Below, piece after piece: positions 23,917-36,400 of a stretch of 64,000 nt of DNA. The stretch is from Portulaca oleracea (taxonomy: Eukaryota > Streptophyta > Magnoliopsida > Caryophyllales > Portulacaceae), in the NCBI GenBank assembly GCA_029582165.1, contig CM055875.1, positions 7,423,501 through 7,487,500 of the forward strand. The letters are read 5' to 3'. The position numbers were made by a program, and so were the translations under genes. Each line of letters opens with the position of its first letter. Within the stretch, counting starts at the first letter, position 1. The notes under the pieces are model-generated. The model did not search any database. It saw only the letters and a program-made list of their open reading frames with translations, and was not told where the DNA came from.

Positions 23917-25133
23917 TGATGTAAAATCATCCACACAAGCCCATCAAAGGAGGCCCAACTCATCTACAAGGAGGTAGAATGGGCTATAGAGGAAGGATAT
24001 AGTGTGGAGCCCCAAAAGCCCATCCATATGGTGTGCAGTTTGTTCCAAGAGGACGTCCAAACGTCCTAGAAGGCTGAAGTCCACGTCAAAGGCCCAAGTA
24101 CAAAGCCCAAGTTGAATTTCACAGTTTTGACCATTTTAAGATGAAGTTCATAGTTTTGGCCTTTTCAGTTTAAAGTTCACATTTCTAGTGTTTTCTTTAT
24201 TATTAGCAAGTTATTAGATGTAATTTTATTATTTCTAGTTGTGTGAGATGCCAAGTAATATCTATAAACTTGGACATCAAGTTAGAAGAGTCTAGGATAG
24301 TCTAGAATGTTCTAGAAGCATCTAGATAGGCGTGTGGTGTAGCTTGGACGCTAAGTTTAGATAATCTTAGATTAGGTTGGCTTATTTTGTAACTAATCCA
24401 TCTTGGATTAGGAAAGCCAAGTCCTAGAAGGTTTAGTATTGTTATAACTAACTCCCCTTAGGGTTAGGAATGCAAATCCTAGGAGGAGAGAGTTGTTAAG
24501 GCATCTACTAGTAGTATATTGGTTGCTTTGGCACCAAGTATAGAGTCCTAGTAGGATTAGGACTTAGTCTATTATAAATAGCTTAGGCTTTTAACGTTGA
24601 AGGACACCTGATTTTGAATATGAATACAAACAAGCTTTTGCTTACCCCTGAGTGTTTTCTTAACCCTCGTTTGATCTCTTCTATTGTATCTTGATTTTGG
24701 CAAATCAAGTGGTGAGGAAGAGCTTGTTCCTAAACCTAGAAGGTGTTTCTGTAACTAGGTGGAAGAACAAGTAGCCCTAGGGATTGTCTTGTGGTGTTTC
24801 TGTATCAAGTGCAATTCCCTTGAACTATCCGTTTATCTTTCTATCCTTTAGTTAGAGAATTACAAATCATAAGGCTATCAAATCTCACAAACTCTCTCTT
24901 TTCTCTCTCAAAGACCTCACGTCACAAACTCTCTCAAATCTCTCTCTCACGTCAAACCCCTTCTCTCTCAATCTCTCTCAAAGACCTCACGTCATAAACT
25001 CTCTCTCAAATCTCTCAAGTCTCTCTCTTTCACGTGAGAGATCACGTGAAGTACCCTAACCCTAGAATGGTTGCACGTCACTCCCTTGATGTGTAATTGA
25101 TCAAACCCTAGTCTTTGATCCAGTTATACATCA
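23917..25133 (+). mobile_element. 3' LTR of the Ty3/gypsy element, 1217 bp
   Basis: Starts TGATGT right after the polypurine tract and ends ACATCA at 25133, a perfect 6-bp inverted terminal repeat. It contains a TATA box (24573-24580) and a CT-rich, repetitive leader with recurring CTCACGTCA at 24890-25050. What follows at 25134 is the integrase of another element, so this element may have inserted into it. The pairing 5' LTR is missing. Confidence 0.8.
24573..24580 (+). promoter_or_regulatory. TATA box in the 3' LTR
   Basis: TATAAATA within GTCTATTATAAATAGCT, placed in the middle of the LTR as expected at a U3/R boundary. Confidence 0.65.
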
Positions 25134-26243
25134 TCTTGGTGTGTCATTTGCTAACAGTCCAAGAGCCAATTTCATCAAGGTGTTTACACACCTTTACCAG
25201 TTTCTCAAGGTCCTTAGGAGGACTTGAGTATAGACTTCATAGTGGCAATATACTGGACCCAATGAGGGAAGGATGCTATCATGGTTGTGGCAGATAGATT
25301 CTCAAAGATGGCTCACTTTGTAGCTTGTGAGAAAACAGATGATGCCAGACATATTGCCTCTTTGTTCTCAAAGGAAAGTGTGAAGCTTCACGACATCCTG
25401 AGGAGTATCGTGCCAGCCTAGGACTCTAAATGTATTAGCTACCTTTGGAGGTCGTTGTGGAGGCTGATGGGCACTAAGTTACTTTTTAGCACTTCGCACC
25501 ACCATCAAACGGATGGCCAAACAGAGGTAACCAATAAGGCTCTCACTACTTTACTCCGAGGGTTGGTTAGTCGGGTTTGAAGGATTGAGAAGTAAAGTCG
25601 AGTCATGCGGAGTTTGTATATAACCGGGCTCCTTCCTTTTTCGGGTCATTCCCCGCTCGAGACTTGTTATGGCATCAACCCTCTCATGCCTCTTGAGTTG
25701 ATTCCATTTCCACTCGAATCTAGAGCGAGCATTGAGGTTGGTGAAAAGGCAAACGAAGTCAAGAAACTCCATGAGCAAATCCGAGCAAGGATAGAAAAGA
25801 TCAATGAGATGTACAAGGCTCAGGTTAACAAACATAGGAGGGTCATTTCTTTCAAACTGGGAGACTTGATGTGGCTACATTTGCAAAAGGAAAGGTTTCC
25901 AACCCAACGGAAGAGCAAACTTATGCCCTATAGCGATTGCCAATTCAAAGTGCTCGAAAAGATCAATAACAATGCTTATAGATTGGAGACACTGGGGGAG
26001 ATGGGCGTCTCGTCCTCCTTCAATATCAGGGACTTGTCTCCTTACCTTGCGGACAACGACCCCGACGTGGATTTAAGGGAAAATCCTCATCAAGAAAGGG
26101 AAAGAAGAAGCATCCCGGGTTCTTGTCTCGATCCTTTTCACTTAGGCCAAGAGGTTCACTTCCTGCCCTCCCGAAGAGCTCCAATTCTACATCGACCCGG
26201 GTTCGAGCCGAATGATCACAGTCATCCAATGGATGGGTCGTGA
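25134..26243 (+). pseudogene. Second Ty3/gypsy integrase, degenerate 3' part of pol
   Basis: Begins inside the zinc-binding region (FIK, then FTHLYQF-type text), followed by [35 protein letters not shown] and LPFSGHSPLETCYGINPLMP of the integrase core, and a C-terminal FKLGDLMWLHLQKERFPTQR region. Stops and frameshifts are frequent up to 25600; from 25605 to 26243 one frame is open (212 codons). It is a different lineage from the pol at 21.6-23.9 kb. It is closer in motif details to the element at 33.6-41.9 kb, which also has RKERF-S-RRK-KLMP. Confidence 0.85.
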
Positions 26244-26920
26244 TGGCCTTTAAAGGGGGCCTTTTCCTCGTATCGACATGAATAAGGAGAATGGAACTGG
26301 AGAATAGGTGACAAGGTGAAAGAGAAAGAGGAAAAAAGGTGCATCAGGTGAGTCACTTCCGTGACAATCTATGTCACGCCCGTGACAGGGTGTCTAGGGC
26401 ATCATGGGCTGAGAAGCAAGACATCGTGGGCGCGACTCAACTGGTTGCGATCGCAACCCCTGTTTCCCCATCCCCCATGCCTTGGTGTTTTTTCAGCCTT
26501 TTGGTGGTCACGAGCCATCACGCTTGTGACGATCCATTCGCAACCACGACGACCCAGCCAACCTTGCCCTATCGCTCAAGTGGGTCATACTTCCTCAGTC
26601 GCCACCTCCTCAGTGAGACAGCTCGGTCTCCCGACCGCACCACATCCTAGGCCATACTCCCTCAAGTGGGTTGGTGACTATAATAGCCTTAAGGTAACCC
26701 TTCGCGTTCTTGTCCCTTTGTCCATTAGTTCTGAGTATGGTGACACTATGCTTTGTGATATGAGTATTTGTCATATACTTTTGAGGAGGTTGTGGCAATA
26801 TGATAGGCATAATGTGCATCTCTCTCTCTCATACACTTGTTTTAATCAGTATATGGTAGAACCGTTTGTATATAGTACGATGCGGTCGGTAAATATAGGG
26901 TTAGGTTTCGCATATTAATC
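26244..26920 (+). mobile_element. Probable LTR remnant of the second Ty3/gypsy element
   Basis: Directly follows the pol remnant and carries palindromic GTCACGCCCGTGAC and relatives, the same motif found in the LTRs at 40.7-41.9 and 47.0-48.1 kb. A 185-codon frame here has no recognisable domain. Ends not determined. Confidence 0.45.
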
Positions 26921-27029
26921 ACGCGTGAATTTTTTTTAGTCAATTGTCTTCTTTGCATGGTAACTTGCTCCCTGTTCATCAATGCCGCCTCCTTCAAGAT
27001 CAACACTCAACTAATGAATTCATTATAAA

Positions 27030-27620
27030 GTTGTAATAAAGATACATTGATGTGACTGAATACTACATTCAAATCGTGAAAAGATACATTGCATAATTAA
27101 AAACTTATCACCAAAGATACAATGAAATATAATAAGGATACATTGAAAATTGAGAAAGATACATTCAATTCATGAAAAGATGTGTTACATAATTGAAAAC
27201 TTATCACTGAAGATATAATGAAATATAATAAGGATACAATAAAAATTGTGAAAGATACATTCAAATCCTGAAAGGCTGCAATGCATAATTGAAATCACCA
27301 AACATGCAATCTTTGGCTAGAAAAATACAATGAAATATATGACCACCGACGATACAATGAAATATAGTAAGGATACATTAAAAATAGTGAAAGATACACA
27401 GAAATCGCGAAAAGATGCATTGCATAATTAAAATGTAGTAAAGATATATTAAAAATAGTGAAAGATGCATTAAATCGTGAAAAGATGCATTGCATAATTG
27501 AAATCACCGAAGATATGCTCTTTGGCTAGAATAATACAATCAAATATAGCGAGGATACGTTCAAATTTGAGAATGATACATTCAGATCCTGAAAGGACGC
27601 ATTACATTGTTGAAAGGTAA
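27030..27620. repeat. Diverged tandem repeat, unit about 95 bp
   Basis: Units begin with GATGCATTGCATAATTGAAA-like text at about 27081, 27179, 27274, 27413 and 27482. They contain ACAATGAAATATA, AAGGATACATT and GTGAAAGATACATTC phrases. Some units are expanded or shortened. No coding role is evident. Confidence 0.8.
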
Positions 27621-28022
27621 ATTATTTTGTTGATACAATACATTCAACTATAGTAATGTTACCAGCGTGCGTGGCTTCCAAATTCTGACGGTCAATCCAT
27701 GCTCTAAGCACTCGCTCCTATATCACAATTAACGCGCGTCATTTTAATATCTATGTCATCTCTCTCTCTCTCTCTCTCATACCCTATTTTATTTTATTTT
27801 TTCTCTCCCCCCCCCCCCCTTAATTGCCAAATAGGTGAAAATCTTTTTTTAGAAAAATCATTTTCCTAAGTACTGACACATGAAAATATCAATAAAATTT
27901 ATTTTCTAAGAAAGTCGTTTTAAAAGAAAAACTATTTGCCTAGAAAGATTTTCCTTTGCACTAAACACGCCCTAAATGAAAGCCAGTTTTATTTCCCACT
28001 CAGAATTCATCAGCTGGCCATT
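27621..28022. other. Low-complexity intergenic DNA
   Basis: Contains (TC)n at about 27760-27778 and a C-tract at about 27808-27820. No gene or bounded element seen. Confidence 0.4.
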
Positions 28023-28726
28023 GAGTTAAATTATTTCTATGCCATATAACTTTCCATTTTTGCCCATTTTTGTCAATTTTGTCACTAAATTTTCAAATTT
28101 ATCAAATATGTCACATAACTTTGAAAATTTATCAAAATTGTCACCTCACTTTTAAGTTTGTCATATATGCCACATAACTTTGAAAACTTGTCAAAAATAC
28201 CTACTAACTTTGAAATATTGTCATAAACGCTACCAATGAGATTTTGACCTATTATAACAAGTAAAATTTATGTTCATTTTATTTTTAAATTTAGAATAGT
28301 TAGAAATAAAAAAGGCCTTAATATATTAATCTAAATTCAACTAAAATATCCACCCAATCTCATAATTCTTCTTATTCCTCTTCAACATCATAAAATATAA
28401 TTATATATAATTTATTAGGTTTTTTCTTCCATTTTTCACTATTCTAAATTTAAAAATAAATTAAAAACAAAAATTAAAATTAACAAAAACAATTTTTACA
28501 ATGTATAATAGGTCAAAATCTTATTTGGTGGCAATTTTGACGATTTTTAAAGTTAGATGGCATTTTTGATAATTTTTTATAATTATGTGGCATATTTAAC
28601 AAATTAAAAAATTAAGTGACATTTTTGACAAGTTATCATGTTATATGACATATTTGACAAATTTTAAAATTTGATAGCAACACTCACAAAAATTAAAAGT
28701 TATATGTTATAAAAATTATTTAACTC
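28023..28726. mobile_element. Foldback element with about 240-bp repetitive inverted arms
   Basis: The left arm (28023-28260) and right arm (about 28505-28726) are inverted copies. GAGTTAAAT at the left matches the reverse complement of the right end. Within each arm a unit of about 38 bases recurs: TTGTCAAAAATGCCAC, ATAACTTT and variants. Flanks read GCTGGCCA on the left and GCTGCCCA on the right, possibly a mutated duplication. Arm size and structure resemble MULE-type foldbacks, but this is inference. Confidence 0.75.
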
Positions 28727-29290
28727 GCTGCCCAACAGATTTTTACTCCCAACAGCCATTAACATAAAAAGTATGACACGGCTCAGTTGTTTTTGAAAAA
28801 AGCTTTGGACCATTTAGTTTTTCTCACGAAATATCCATCACCTTCAACAATTTTTTCCAACAATTTTATGATGAAAAATGCCCCCTAAAGCTTACTCTAA
28901 TTAGTTTACTCGTGACCTCTTCTTTGACCGAATTTCACTTCTCATAATCCCTTATTCACATCTCCCTCTACCGAGGTGTATCTTCTCTCTTTGGATTACT
29001 TTCTTCATTGATTTAACCTCGTCATTACATTCTCTAAAAAAATAAATGCATCACTTTCTTCCTTAATTTAAACTCATAATAAAATTCTCTCTTAAAAATA
29101 AATAATTTTTAACAATATCGTACAAATCTCTTCTGTCATATTGTATAAAAGAACATAAAGTCAAATTTATTAAAACTGGCCAGAAAACTAAAGCTAAAGG
29201 TGGTTACAAGCAAATATTACTTGAATGTACCAAGTACCAAACAAAGATAAGGGTGTCCAAATAATTTTCTCAAAAGTGAAGGGGATAAAT

Positions 29291-29975
29291 GTTGAGTACT
29301 TGGATTAAATTAGACCCAAACTATCTGAAAATGTCCAAACTACTACCATAGATTATTTTGTGTTAAAAGTGATGCTAAACTTGTTAAAGATGGTCAAAAA
29401 TACCAATTAATTTATTGCAACCTATACAAATTGAAAATTTAATTTTTGAAATTTGTGAACTGAAAAGAGACACGCATAATTCTGTCCGTCTGTCTTCGTC
29501 TCAACCCTTCTTCTCCTCTTAAATCATCTCAAGAACCACAAAACATGGATGAAAATTCAAAATTGTGCAAGCAAAGTTTAATATTTTGATAGGATTGTGA
29601 ATAAGGCAATGTAAAGACAACACTTTGAAGACAATCAAAGAGGTAAGTTTTTACAATTTTGCTCAAAGTCGTAGAAATGGAGATGGGTAGAATGGGTGGT
29701 TTCACCATGAAAAAGAAAGATGGCAGAAAGAAAATGAAGAGGTACTATTTATACATAAAAGAAAAAAATAATAAAGGCATATTGGAAGTAACTGATTCAA
29801 CCGGTTCAAGATTTCATACGGTACTTTCAACATTTGACAATAAATTTAGTGTTCCTTTTTAACAAAAGGAAGTGTTTAGTGTTACTTTTGACATTTTTAG
29901 ATAGTTAGGGGGGCATTTTAATTGTTGAACTCGATAAATGGTATTGTCGTTGCTAGTTGTAATCCAAGTACTTGT
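29291..29975. mobile_element. Probable foldback element with imperfect ends
   Basis: GAGTACTTGGATTA at the left end matches TAATCCAAGTACTT at the right end in inverse. CTATCTGAAAATGTC on the left mirrors GACATTTTTAGATAG on the right. The arms are interrupted. The interior has a short 67-codon frame (29659-29862) with a Lys-rich start and no family. No clear target duplication. Confidence 0.55.
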
Positions 29976-30019
29976 CTTGTGTCACTATTACTTCGCAGTC
30001 TTTGCCCATCGTCTTCTGT

Positions 30020-30100
30020 CACTAATGGCGACATGAGCAGATAGATATTTCATCAATGGCGCCATGAGCAGATAGATATTTCATCAATGGCGACATAAGC
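30020..30100. repeat. Short tandem duplication, unit about 36 bp
   Basis: ATGAGCAGATAGATATTTCA occurs twice in succession, separated by TCAATGGCG(A/C)C, downstream of the E3 ligase gene. Confidence 0.8.
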
Positions 30101-30468
30101 CTTTAATTAACTTGGAATAAAGCTAACCATGAATAAAAGCAAAAGGTTTTTCAAATGTAACCAACAATTGGGACTTAAAACAGATCAACAGCTATGCCAC
30201 AATACTACGAGACAAGTACAGCATTATTTGGTTTAGCCTATACAATTTGAAATATTTACACAAAAGTAGAAACAAGTTCCACATAATATATGCTCATCGT
30301 CATGGGCTTGCATTAAACTTTTTCAGCCAACAGGAGGTATAGGAAGTTTAAATTCATACATAATTCAAACTGCCGGTAGAGCGGAGTTTGTTTTGCAGAA
30401 ATCATACCTGCTCATTTACCTGCAGTCACAACTCTTGGTGTCAAGGAATAGTCCGAATATTTATATTG

Positions 30469-33400
30469 TCACACAGTATAGACCCTAATCACTTGATCAA
30501 TCTGGGTACGGCAAACTGGGCATCCCCATTTCTTGAGTTTAATCTCATTCAAACATGACATGCACCCAGCCATGTGACCGCATGGGACACACGCTCCCTC
30601 AACTGGGGCATCAAAGCATATAACACATGATGAAGATTCACCAGGTTTCAATGCATCAACATCACTTGAATCGATTGCGGGATAATGAATGCCATCAGGG
30701 ACAACCTCATCAGAAAAGGCTGGGGCTGAGGGGGTAGGTAATGGTGCTTGATTGTCAGCACTTGTTACTGTCGACGTGCTGGTGCTTGGCCCAGCCTCCT
30801 CTACCACCTGTTTTGGGCAATTCCCTTTCTCAGGAGCAGGGTTATTTTGGTAATCCAGAGACCCAGAACCAACAGAGTCAACCGAAGAACTTGGCCCAGA
30901 AGTCCCTTGCATATAGCCCAAGGGTACACCCTCTTCAATGGCAGTCTGAATAGAAGCGTTTATTGCCATTGCTAGCTCTAAATCTTCCGCAGGGGCAAGT
31001 GGTTGTGGATGTGGGGCAGTTGCGTCAGGAATCACTGGAGGTGCGGCAGTTGCGGCAGTTGCGTCAGCAGTCACTGGAGGTGCGGCAGTTGCTCCAGCAG
31101 TCACTGGAGGTGCGGCAGTTGGAAGAGCCATTGGAGTAGTGTTAAAGGGAAAACTTGCATGCATCACCTAATTTTAGCAAAAAAAAAAACAAGAGGCACT
31201 CAACTCTTCAGACCATTGGCATATCAGCTACACACGCGTAACACAAGTGCGTTTTTTCACCAAAACATAAATGTAAAGCAAAATAACACACAATACTCTT
31301 CTCAAAATGGTTGTTAGTTGACTTCTCCCAAATCAAGTACTTAGAAGAACCAAATTGTTGATGGGCTCCAGCAAGCAAAAAAACTAAAAAATGAAACAGG
31401 TGTAAGACATTTGAAATATTCAAATATTAAGCCAGCAGAACGGGAGCAAGACATTCATTCAGAGACTGAAAGAGGTAAATGGTAGACACACAAAAATCAA
31501 CAAGCAAAGAGAAATGCAAGCTGGAATCATCCATCGTCAATAAGTTGCAAATGATCAGCTTGGTTTTACAAAAACAATTCTTTTTTTTTTTTGGATAGGC
31601 ACAAACAATTCTTAATCAAGGTAAGTCTTACTTTTTTTTTAATTCTTATTATTCTTTATGGATCACATTTTTTTTTCTTTCTATTTTGTTTTTCTAGTGG
31701 GATATGGCAATTCTCCATTGGTGCTACTCCACTTCACTTCTTTCTGTCAATGTCCAGCCAATCTAGATAAAGTGACAGATAAGAGTATGCATCTTGACCA
31801 CATAGAATTAACCTCAAAGCCCTATTCTAATTTCTGACAAGCCATCATGTAGTTGCTTCAGAGTCATGTGTTTTATTTAGGCACAGTCTTAAGCTTGATT
31901 AGTACCGGATACTTATTTTTTTCATTTGCTTATGTTGTATAGTCACCCAATACATAAGGTTACTGTTTAAGGAAGTCAATTGTTTCAAAAGCTGTCTTCT
32001 ACGCTATAATTAGAGACCCTTTGTAACGATTCCTCCCTTTTTGTTGGGCGTTGGGATTCTCCCTCACTCCGTTTTAGAAAATCAACCAGTTCAATATTGT
32101 AGTATAAATAATTGTTTAAGAGCAAAAGGCCACAACTAAGAAACAAGGATGTCTCTATATGCAGAATACAAACATTACACTTTCAGCCATGTGCAGAAGA
32201 GTGTAAAGACTCGATGGAAGAAATGATAGTTTAACATTGTATAGGTTGTCAGCATATTTGGGAATAATACACAAGGAGTCCACTCAGCAACGATACCATA
32301 ATGTCAGCTGTGGAAATCATATTATAGACTCTCATCTACGATATTCCCATGTATGCCATCCATTTTTATGAATCACATGCAATTCTTATAAGAGCATTAA
32401 GTGAAGTTTCATATGATTATTTTTAAAACCAACTATTAGAGTGATGAGTGGATTTCTTATGAACCATAAGTCTAGTTTTAAGGGAGGGTGGAGTATTCAT
32501 CCACCTTATGGTATATGACATAATAACTATCAGGCTAGAGGATCACAAATAAGCTATTTATACCTGTGGAATTCCTTTGCATGCGCTACAGAACTGCTGA
32601 AGCTGCTGTTTGTCATTTTCATTAAGTGGAGCGAGCTTAACACGTGCCTCTGTAAAAGACAGAACCAGGTTCAACCACTCCAATGCAAAATTGCAAGATT
32701 AATGAATAATCAAAGATTCAAAGAGGACAGTTCATTTACAGAACAAAATATAAGATTGTACAAAACAGAAGCTAGTGATGTTGCATTGCCAGTATTTGAA
32801 TCAGCTAGGACCTATACAAGGCAGATGTCAGATCATGAAGGCGCCTCCTAAATCATAATCTACAACACCAGATACGCGGATAGTACAGAAATAAAACTAT
32901 AACTACCCATCCTAACAGGTCACGAGTACTCTTGATTTTGCCAGATGAAAGAAGAAATCCTGCGGCTCTATTTCAGATTCAAAATTGTCCTTAAATAACT
33001 TACGACTAACATGTCGAGGCTTATGCCTTCTCCGCCTCCCATGCCTTGGAACTAACAACAAACACAGAAATCAATCCAGGAACACAAAGAGCATCAAATC
33101 TGTTGAGCAACAAACTGCTAAAATGGAGAAACTTACTGGTGGATGCCTCAGAGATTACAACAGCAGGATCAGGCTGGTTAAAATTTGGTTCTTCCATACT
33201 CGCTCTCCAGAGAGCAATAGTTGTACGTGGCTGAGCATCCTATAAGTTAAGAAGAGGAGGCAACAGAGTGGTGAAAAGCATGAGCACTACTGAGATCAGA
33301 AAATCCAAGGGAACACAGCTCTCTCAAACAATGGGTATAGCATGAAAAACACATGTGAACATGGAGATCATTAGCATTCCACGATTTGGGAACTTTGAGT

Positions 33401-36400
33401 ATGGCACAGAATCAATAGAAAAGTGAGATTGACGGATACAATGCTTCCCTTTCCAGCAATGACAACAGAAAAAGCAAAGAAAATAGACAGCAATGTACAT
33501 CCAACAATTGAATCATCCACCAACATGCCCTAAAAATAGGGAATTCTGGTAATTGACTCGCTGGAAGGAGAGAAGGCTGAAGGGGGTCTGAATGCGAGAG
33601 AAGAGAGGTGTTAGTGGGTGAAGCGTGGCGTGATAGGGGAGTGATCTACTTGAGTTTTATAATCACAGTAAATCACAAATATCAACAAGACACCCACAAC
33701 TCTTGAAGAACACTTGAAAATAATGAAAATATGATCTTGGATAAAGATGATCACCACCAAAATCTAATCAACCCACCAAGTATTGACAAAGGGAATCCCA
33801 CCACAATACCATAAAGGATTGGCTTAAATCCACCACCAAATTAGTAATATGGATAAAAAAATTAAGGCTTGATAGAGTTTTGAGTGTACTCTCAAAATAC
33901 CATAACATTAATCAGCAACAATTAAGTTCTTTCTCTTTCCAATTACCCATTTATAGGCAAAGGAGTGGAGTTAAAACCCCAAGGAGAGTTAACTAAGAAT
34001 GGGCCTCATTAACCCAAGTTAATTACAACATAAAGGCCAAATTAAAATCCTAAGAGAGGAGAGGACTAAGCTGGCCCAAAATTAAGACGAGGGATTACAA
34101 AATATAATGACAAAATAACCCCTAAATAAGAGTTAAAATGCCACGTTTCATTAAATGAAATCGTAGGGGTCAAGGGCATTGCTATGGAGGTAACGGTCGT
34201 GACCGGCTTGGCTTGGACAAGGGGGCACCTAACCTGCGTAGGTTCATAGGTGTGCCCATTGTGTCACAGTCTTGAACAAGGTTGGCTAGGAAAAGGGTCA
34301 CCAGGTTTGCGAACCACTTTATCCTCCCTTCTTGAGGAGCATTTGACGCTCATTTATCAATCTCATCCTCCTTGATATAAGGTGATATGCCTCTGACATT
34401 GAAAGTAGGAGATACGCTCATTTCTCTCGGTATTTCCAAAGTATATGCGTTGCCGTTGACCCTCTCCTTAATCGATCACCCCGAGGCATAAGTTTGTTCT
34501 TTCGTCTTGAGAGGACCTCTCCTTCCTTAGGTGAGGCTACACCAAGTCTCCTGGCTTGAAACAATGCTCCTTCGGTGTTTCTTCACCCGTGCCTTGTACA
34601 TTTCATTGATCCTTTCAATTTTAGCCTGGATTTGCTCATGTGGTTTTTTCACCTCCTTTGCTTTTTCGCTGGCCTCAACACTCACTCTTTACTCCATAGA
34701 TAGAGGAAGAAGTTCAAGAGGAGACCGCCCCATAGCAAAAGGAGCCCGATTATAAGCAAATTCAGCATTGAATAATTTAACATCTCAATCCTGCAAGCTC
34801 TTGCTAGCCAAACCCTGAAGTAAAGTAAAGAAGGTTTTGTTGGCTACCTCCGTTTGTCCATCGGTTTAGGAAAATGAGATGTGCTAGAGAGCAACTTGGT
34901 TCTCAATAGCTCCCACAAAGATGTCCAGAAATGACTTAGAAACATGGTATCCCGGTCTGAAACAATGGATGCTCCTAGGGTATGTCATGTAGCCTCACGA
35001 TCTCTTTAAAAAAGAGAGATGTAGGTAGCATCATCGGTCTTCTCATAAGTAACGAAATGTGCCATCTTCAAAAATCAATCAATATCCACCATAACTACAT
35101 CATTTCAAGGAGTCCAAGGAAAAGCCACAATAAAGTCCATGCTAAGGTCCTCTCAAGGGCCACTAGGAACCGGTAGAGCGTGAATGGATAACAAGGCATG
35201 ACGCCTCGAGAGTGGATCCGCTACCACATTCACGCTCCCCTTCTTGTGTTTTGCTACAAAGCTGAAGCTTGTGTTGGCCATTCAAGTATTTCAAGGCTTC
35301 GTGATTGGAATGAAGCACAAATTGATTCTGGCTTCAAATAATGGGACCAATGATCTAAGGCTCGAACCAAGGCACAAAACTTTGTCATATATCGAATAAT
35401 TCTTCCTTGAACCGTTCAATTTCCCACTAATATAGGCAAAGGGTAGTTCATTTGCATCAATACGGCACTGATTCCTACTCCACTCGCATCGCAATCAATT
35501 TCAAACACTAGGGTGAAAATCCAGCAAAGCAAGAACTAGGGGTTCATAAAGCCTAGACTTCAACTTCTCGAATGCATCCTTGGCCGACTTAGTCCACTCA
35601 AACGACCCTTTTTTCAGGCACTCGGTGAAGGGAGCGTAAGTGTGTTAATGCCTCGAATGAAACGCCGATAAATGAGGCGAGACCATGGAAACTACGAACC
35701 TCGGTGATAGTAGAAGGGGATTGCCAAGACCAAATGGCCCCAAAGTTGGATAGATCAATTGAGATCCCATTCGATGAGACAATATATCCCTAGAAGATGG
35801 CTTGGGGAGTGAAGAACTTGCACGTCTCGATGTTCCTATATAACGTCTACTGCCTCAATATCTTGAACACCAACTCAAGATGAGAAAGATGCTCGCTTTC
35901 ATGCTCGAAGTACACAATGATGTCATCAAAGTAAACCACAATGAATATCGCAATAAACAGCCGAAGAACCTCATTCATGAGCCACATGAAGGTGCTAGGG
36001 GCGTTTGACAATAGAAGGGCATAACCATCCACTCATAAAAAGCTTCCTTTAGTTTTGAACGTCATCTTCCATTCATCACCCTCTCGCATGCGAATTTGAT
36101 AATAGCCACTATGCAAGTCGATTTTGGAGAAAACACAAGACCCATGCAACTCATTCAACATGTCGTCAAGCCTCAGCCGGCATTTGATGGTGACGTTGAT
36201 AGCCCGACGGTCGACACACATGCAGTAAGTGTCATCTTTAAGGAACTAACAATGTTGGAACCGAAAACAGACTCATACTCTCCCGAACATGACCGCGCTC
36301 AATCAATCCATCAACTTGGCATTGCAACTCCTTGGTCTCCTGAGGATTGCACCTATAGGCGGCCTTGTTAGGTAAAGTGGCATGGGGAATGACATCGATT

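Noticed and set aside
26361..26918. 185-codon frame
   Set aside because: Lies in probable LTR sequence after an integrase remnant, has no recognisable domain and overlaps another open frame in the same region.
30741..31317. Plus-strand frames opposite the RING exon
   Set aside because: They are antisense shadows of exon 10 and its intron border. The minus-strand product matches XBAT35 throughout.
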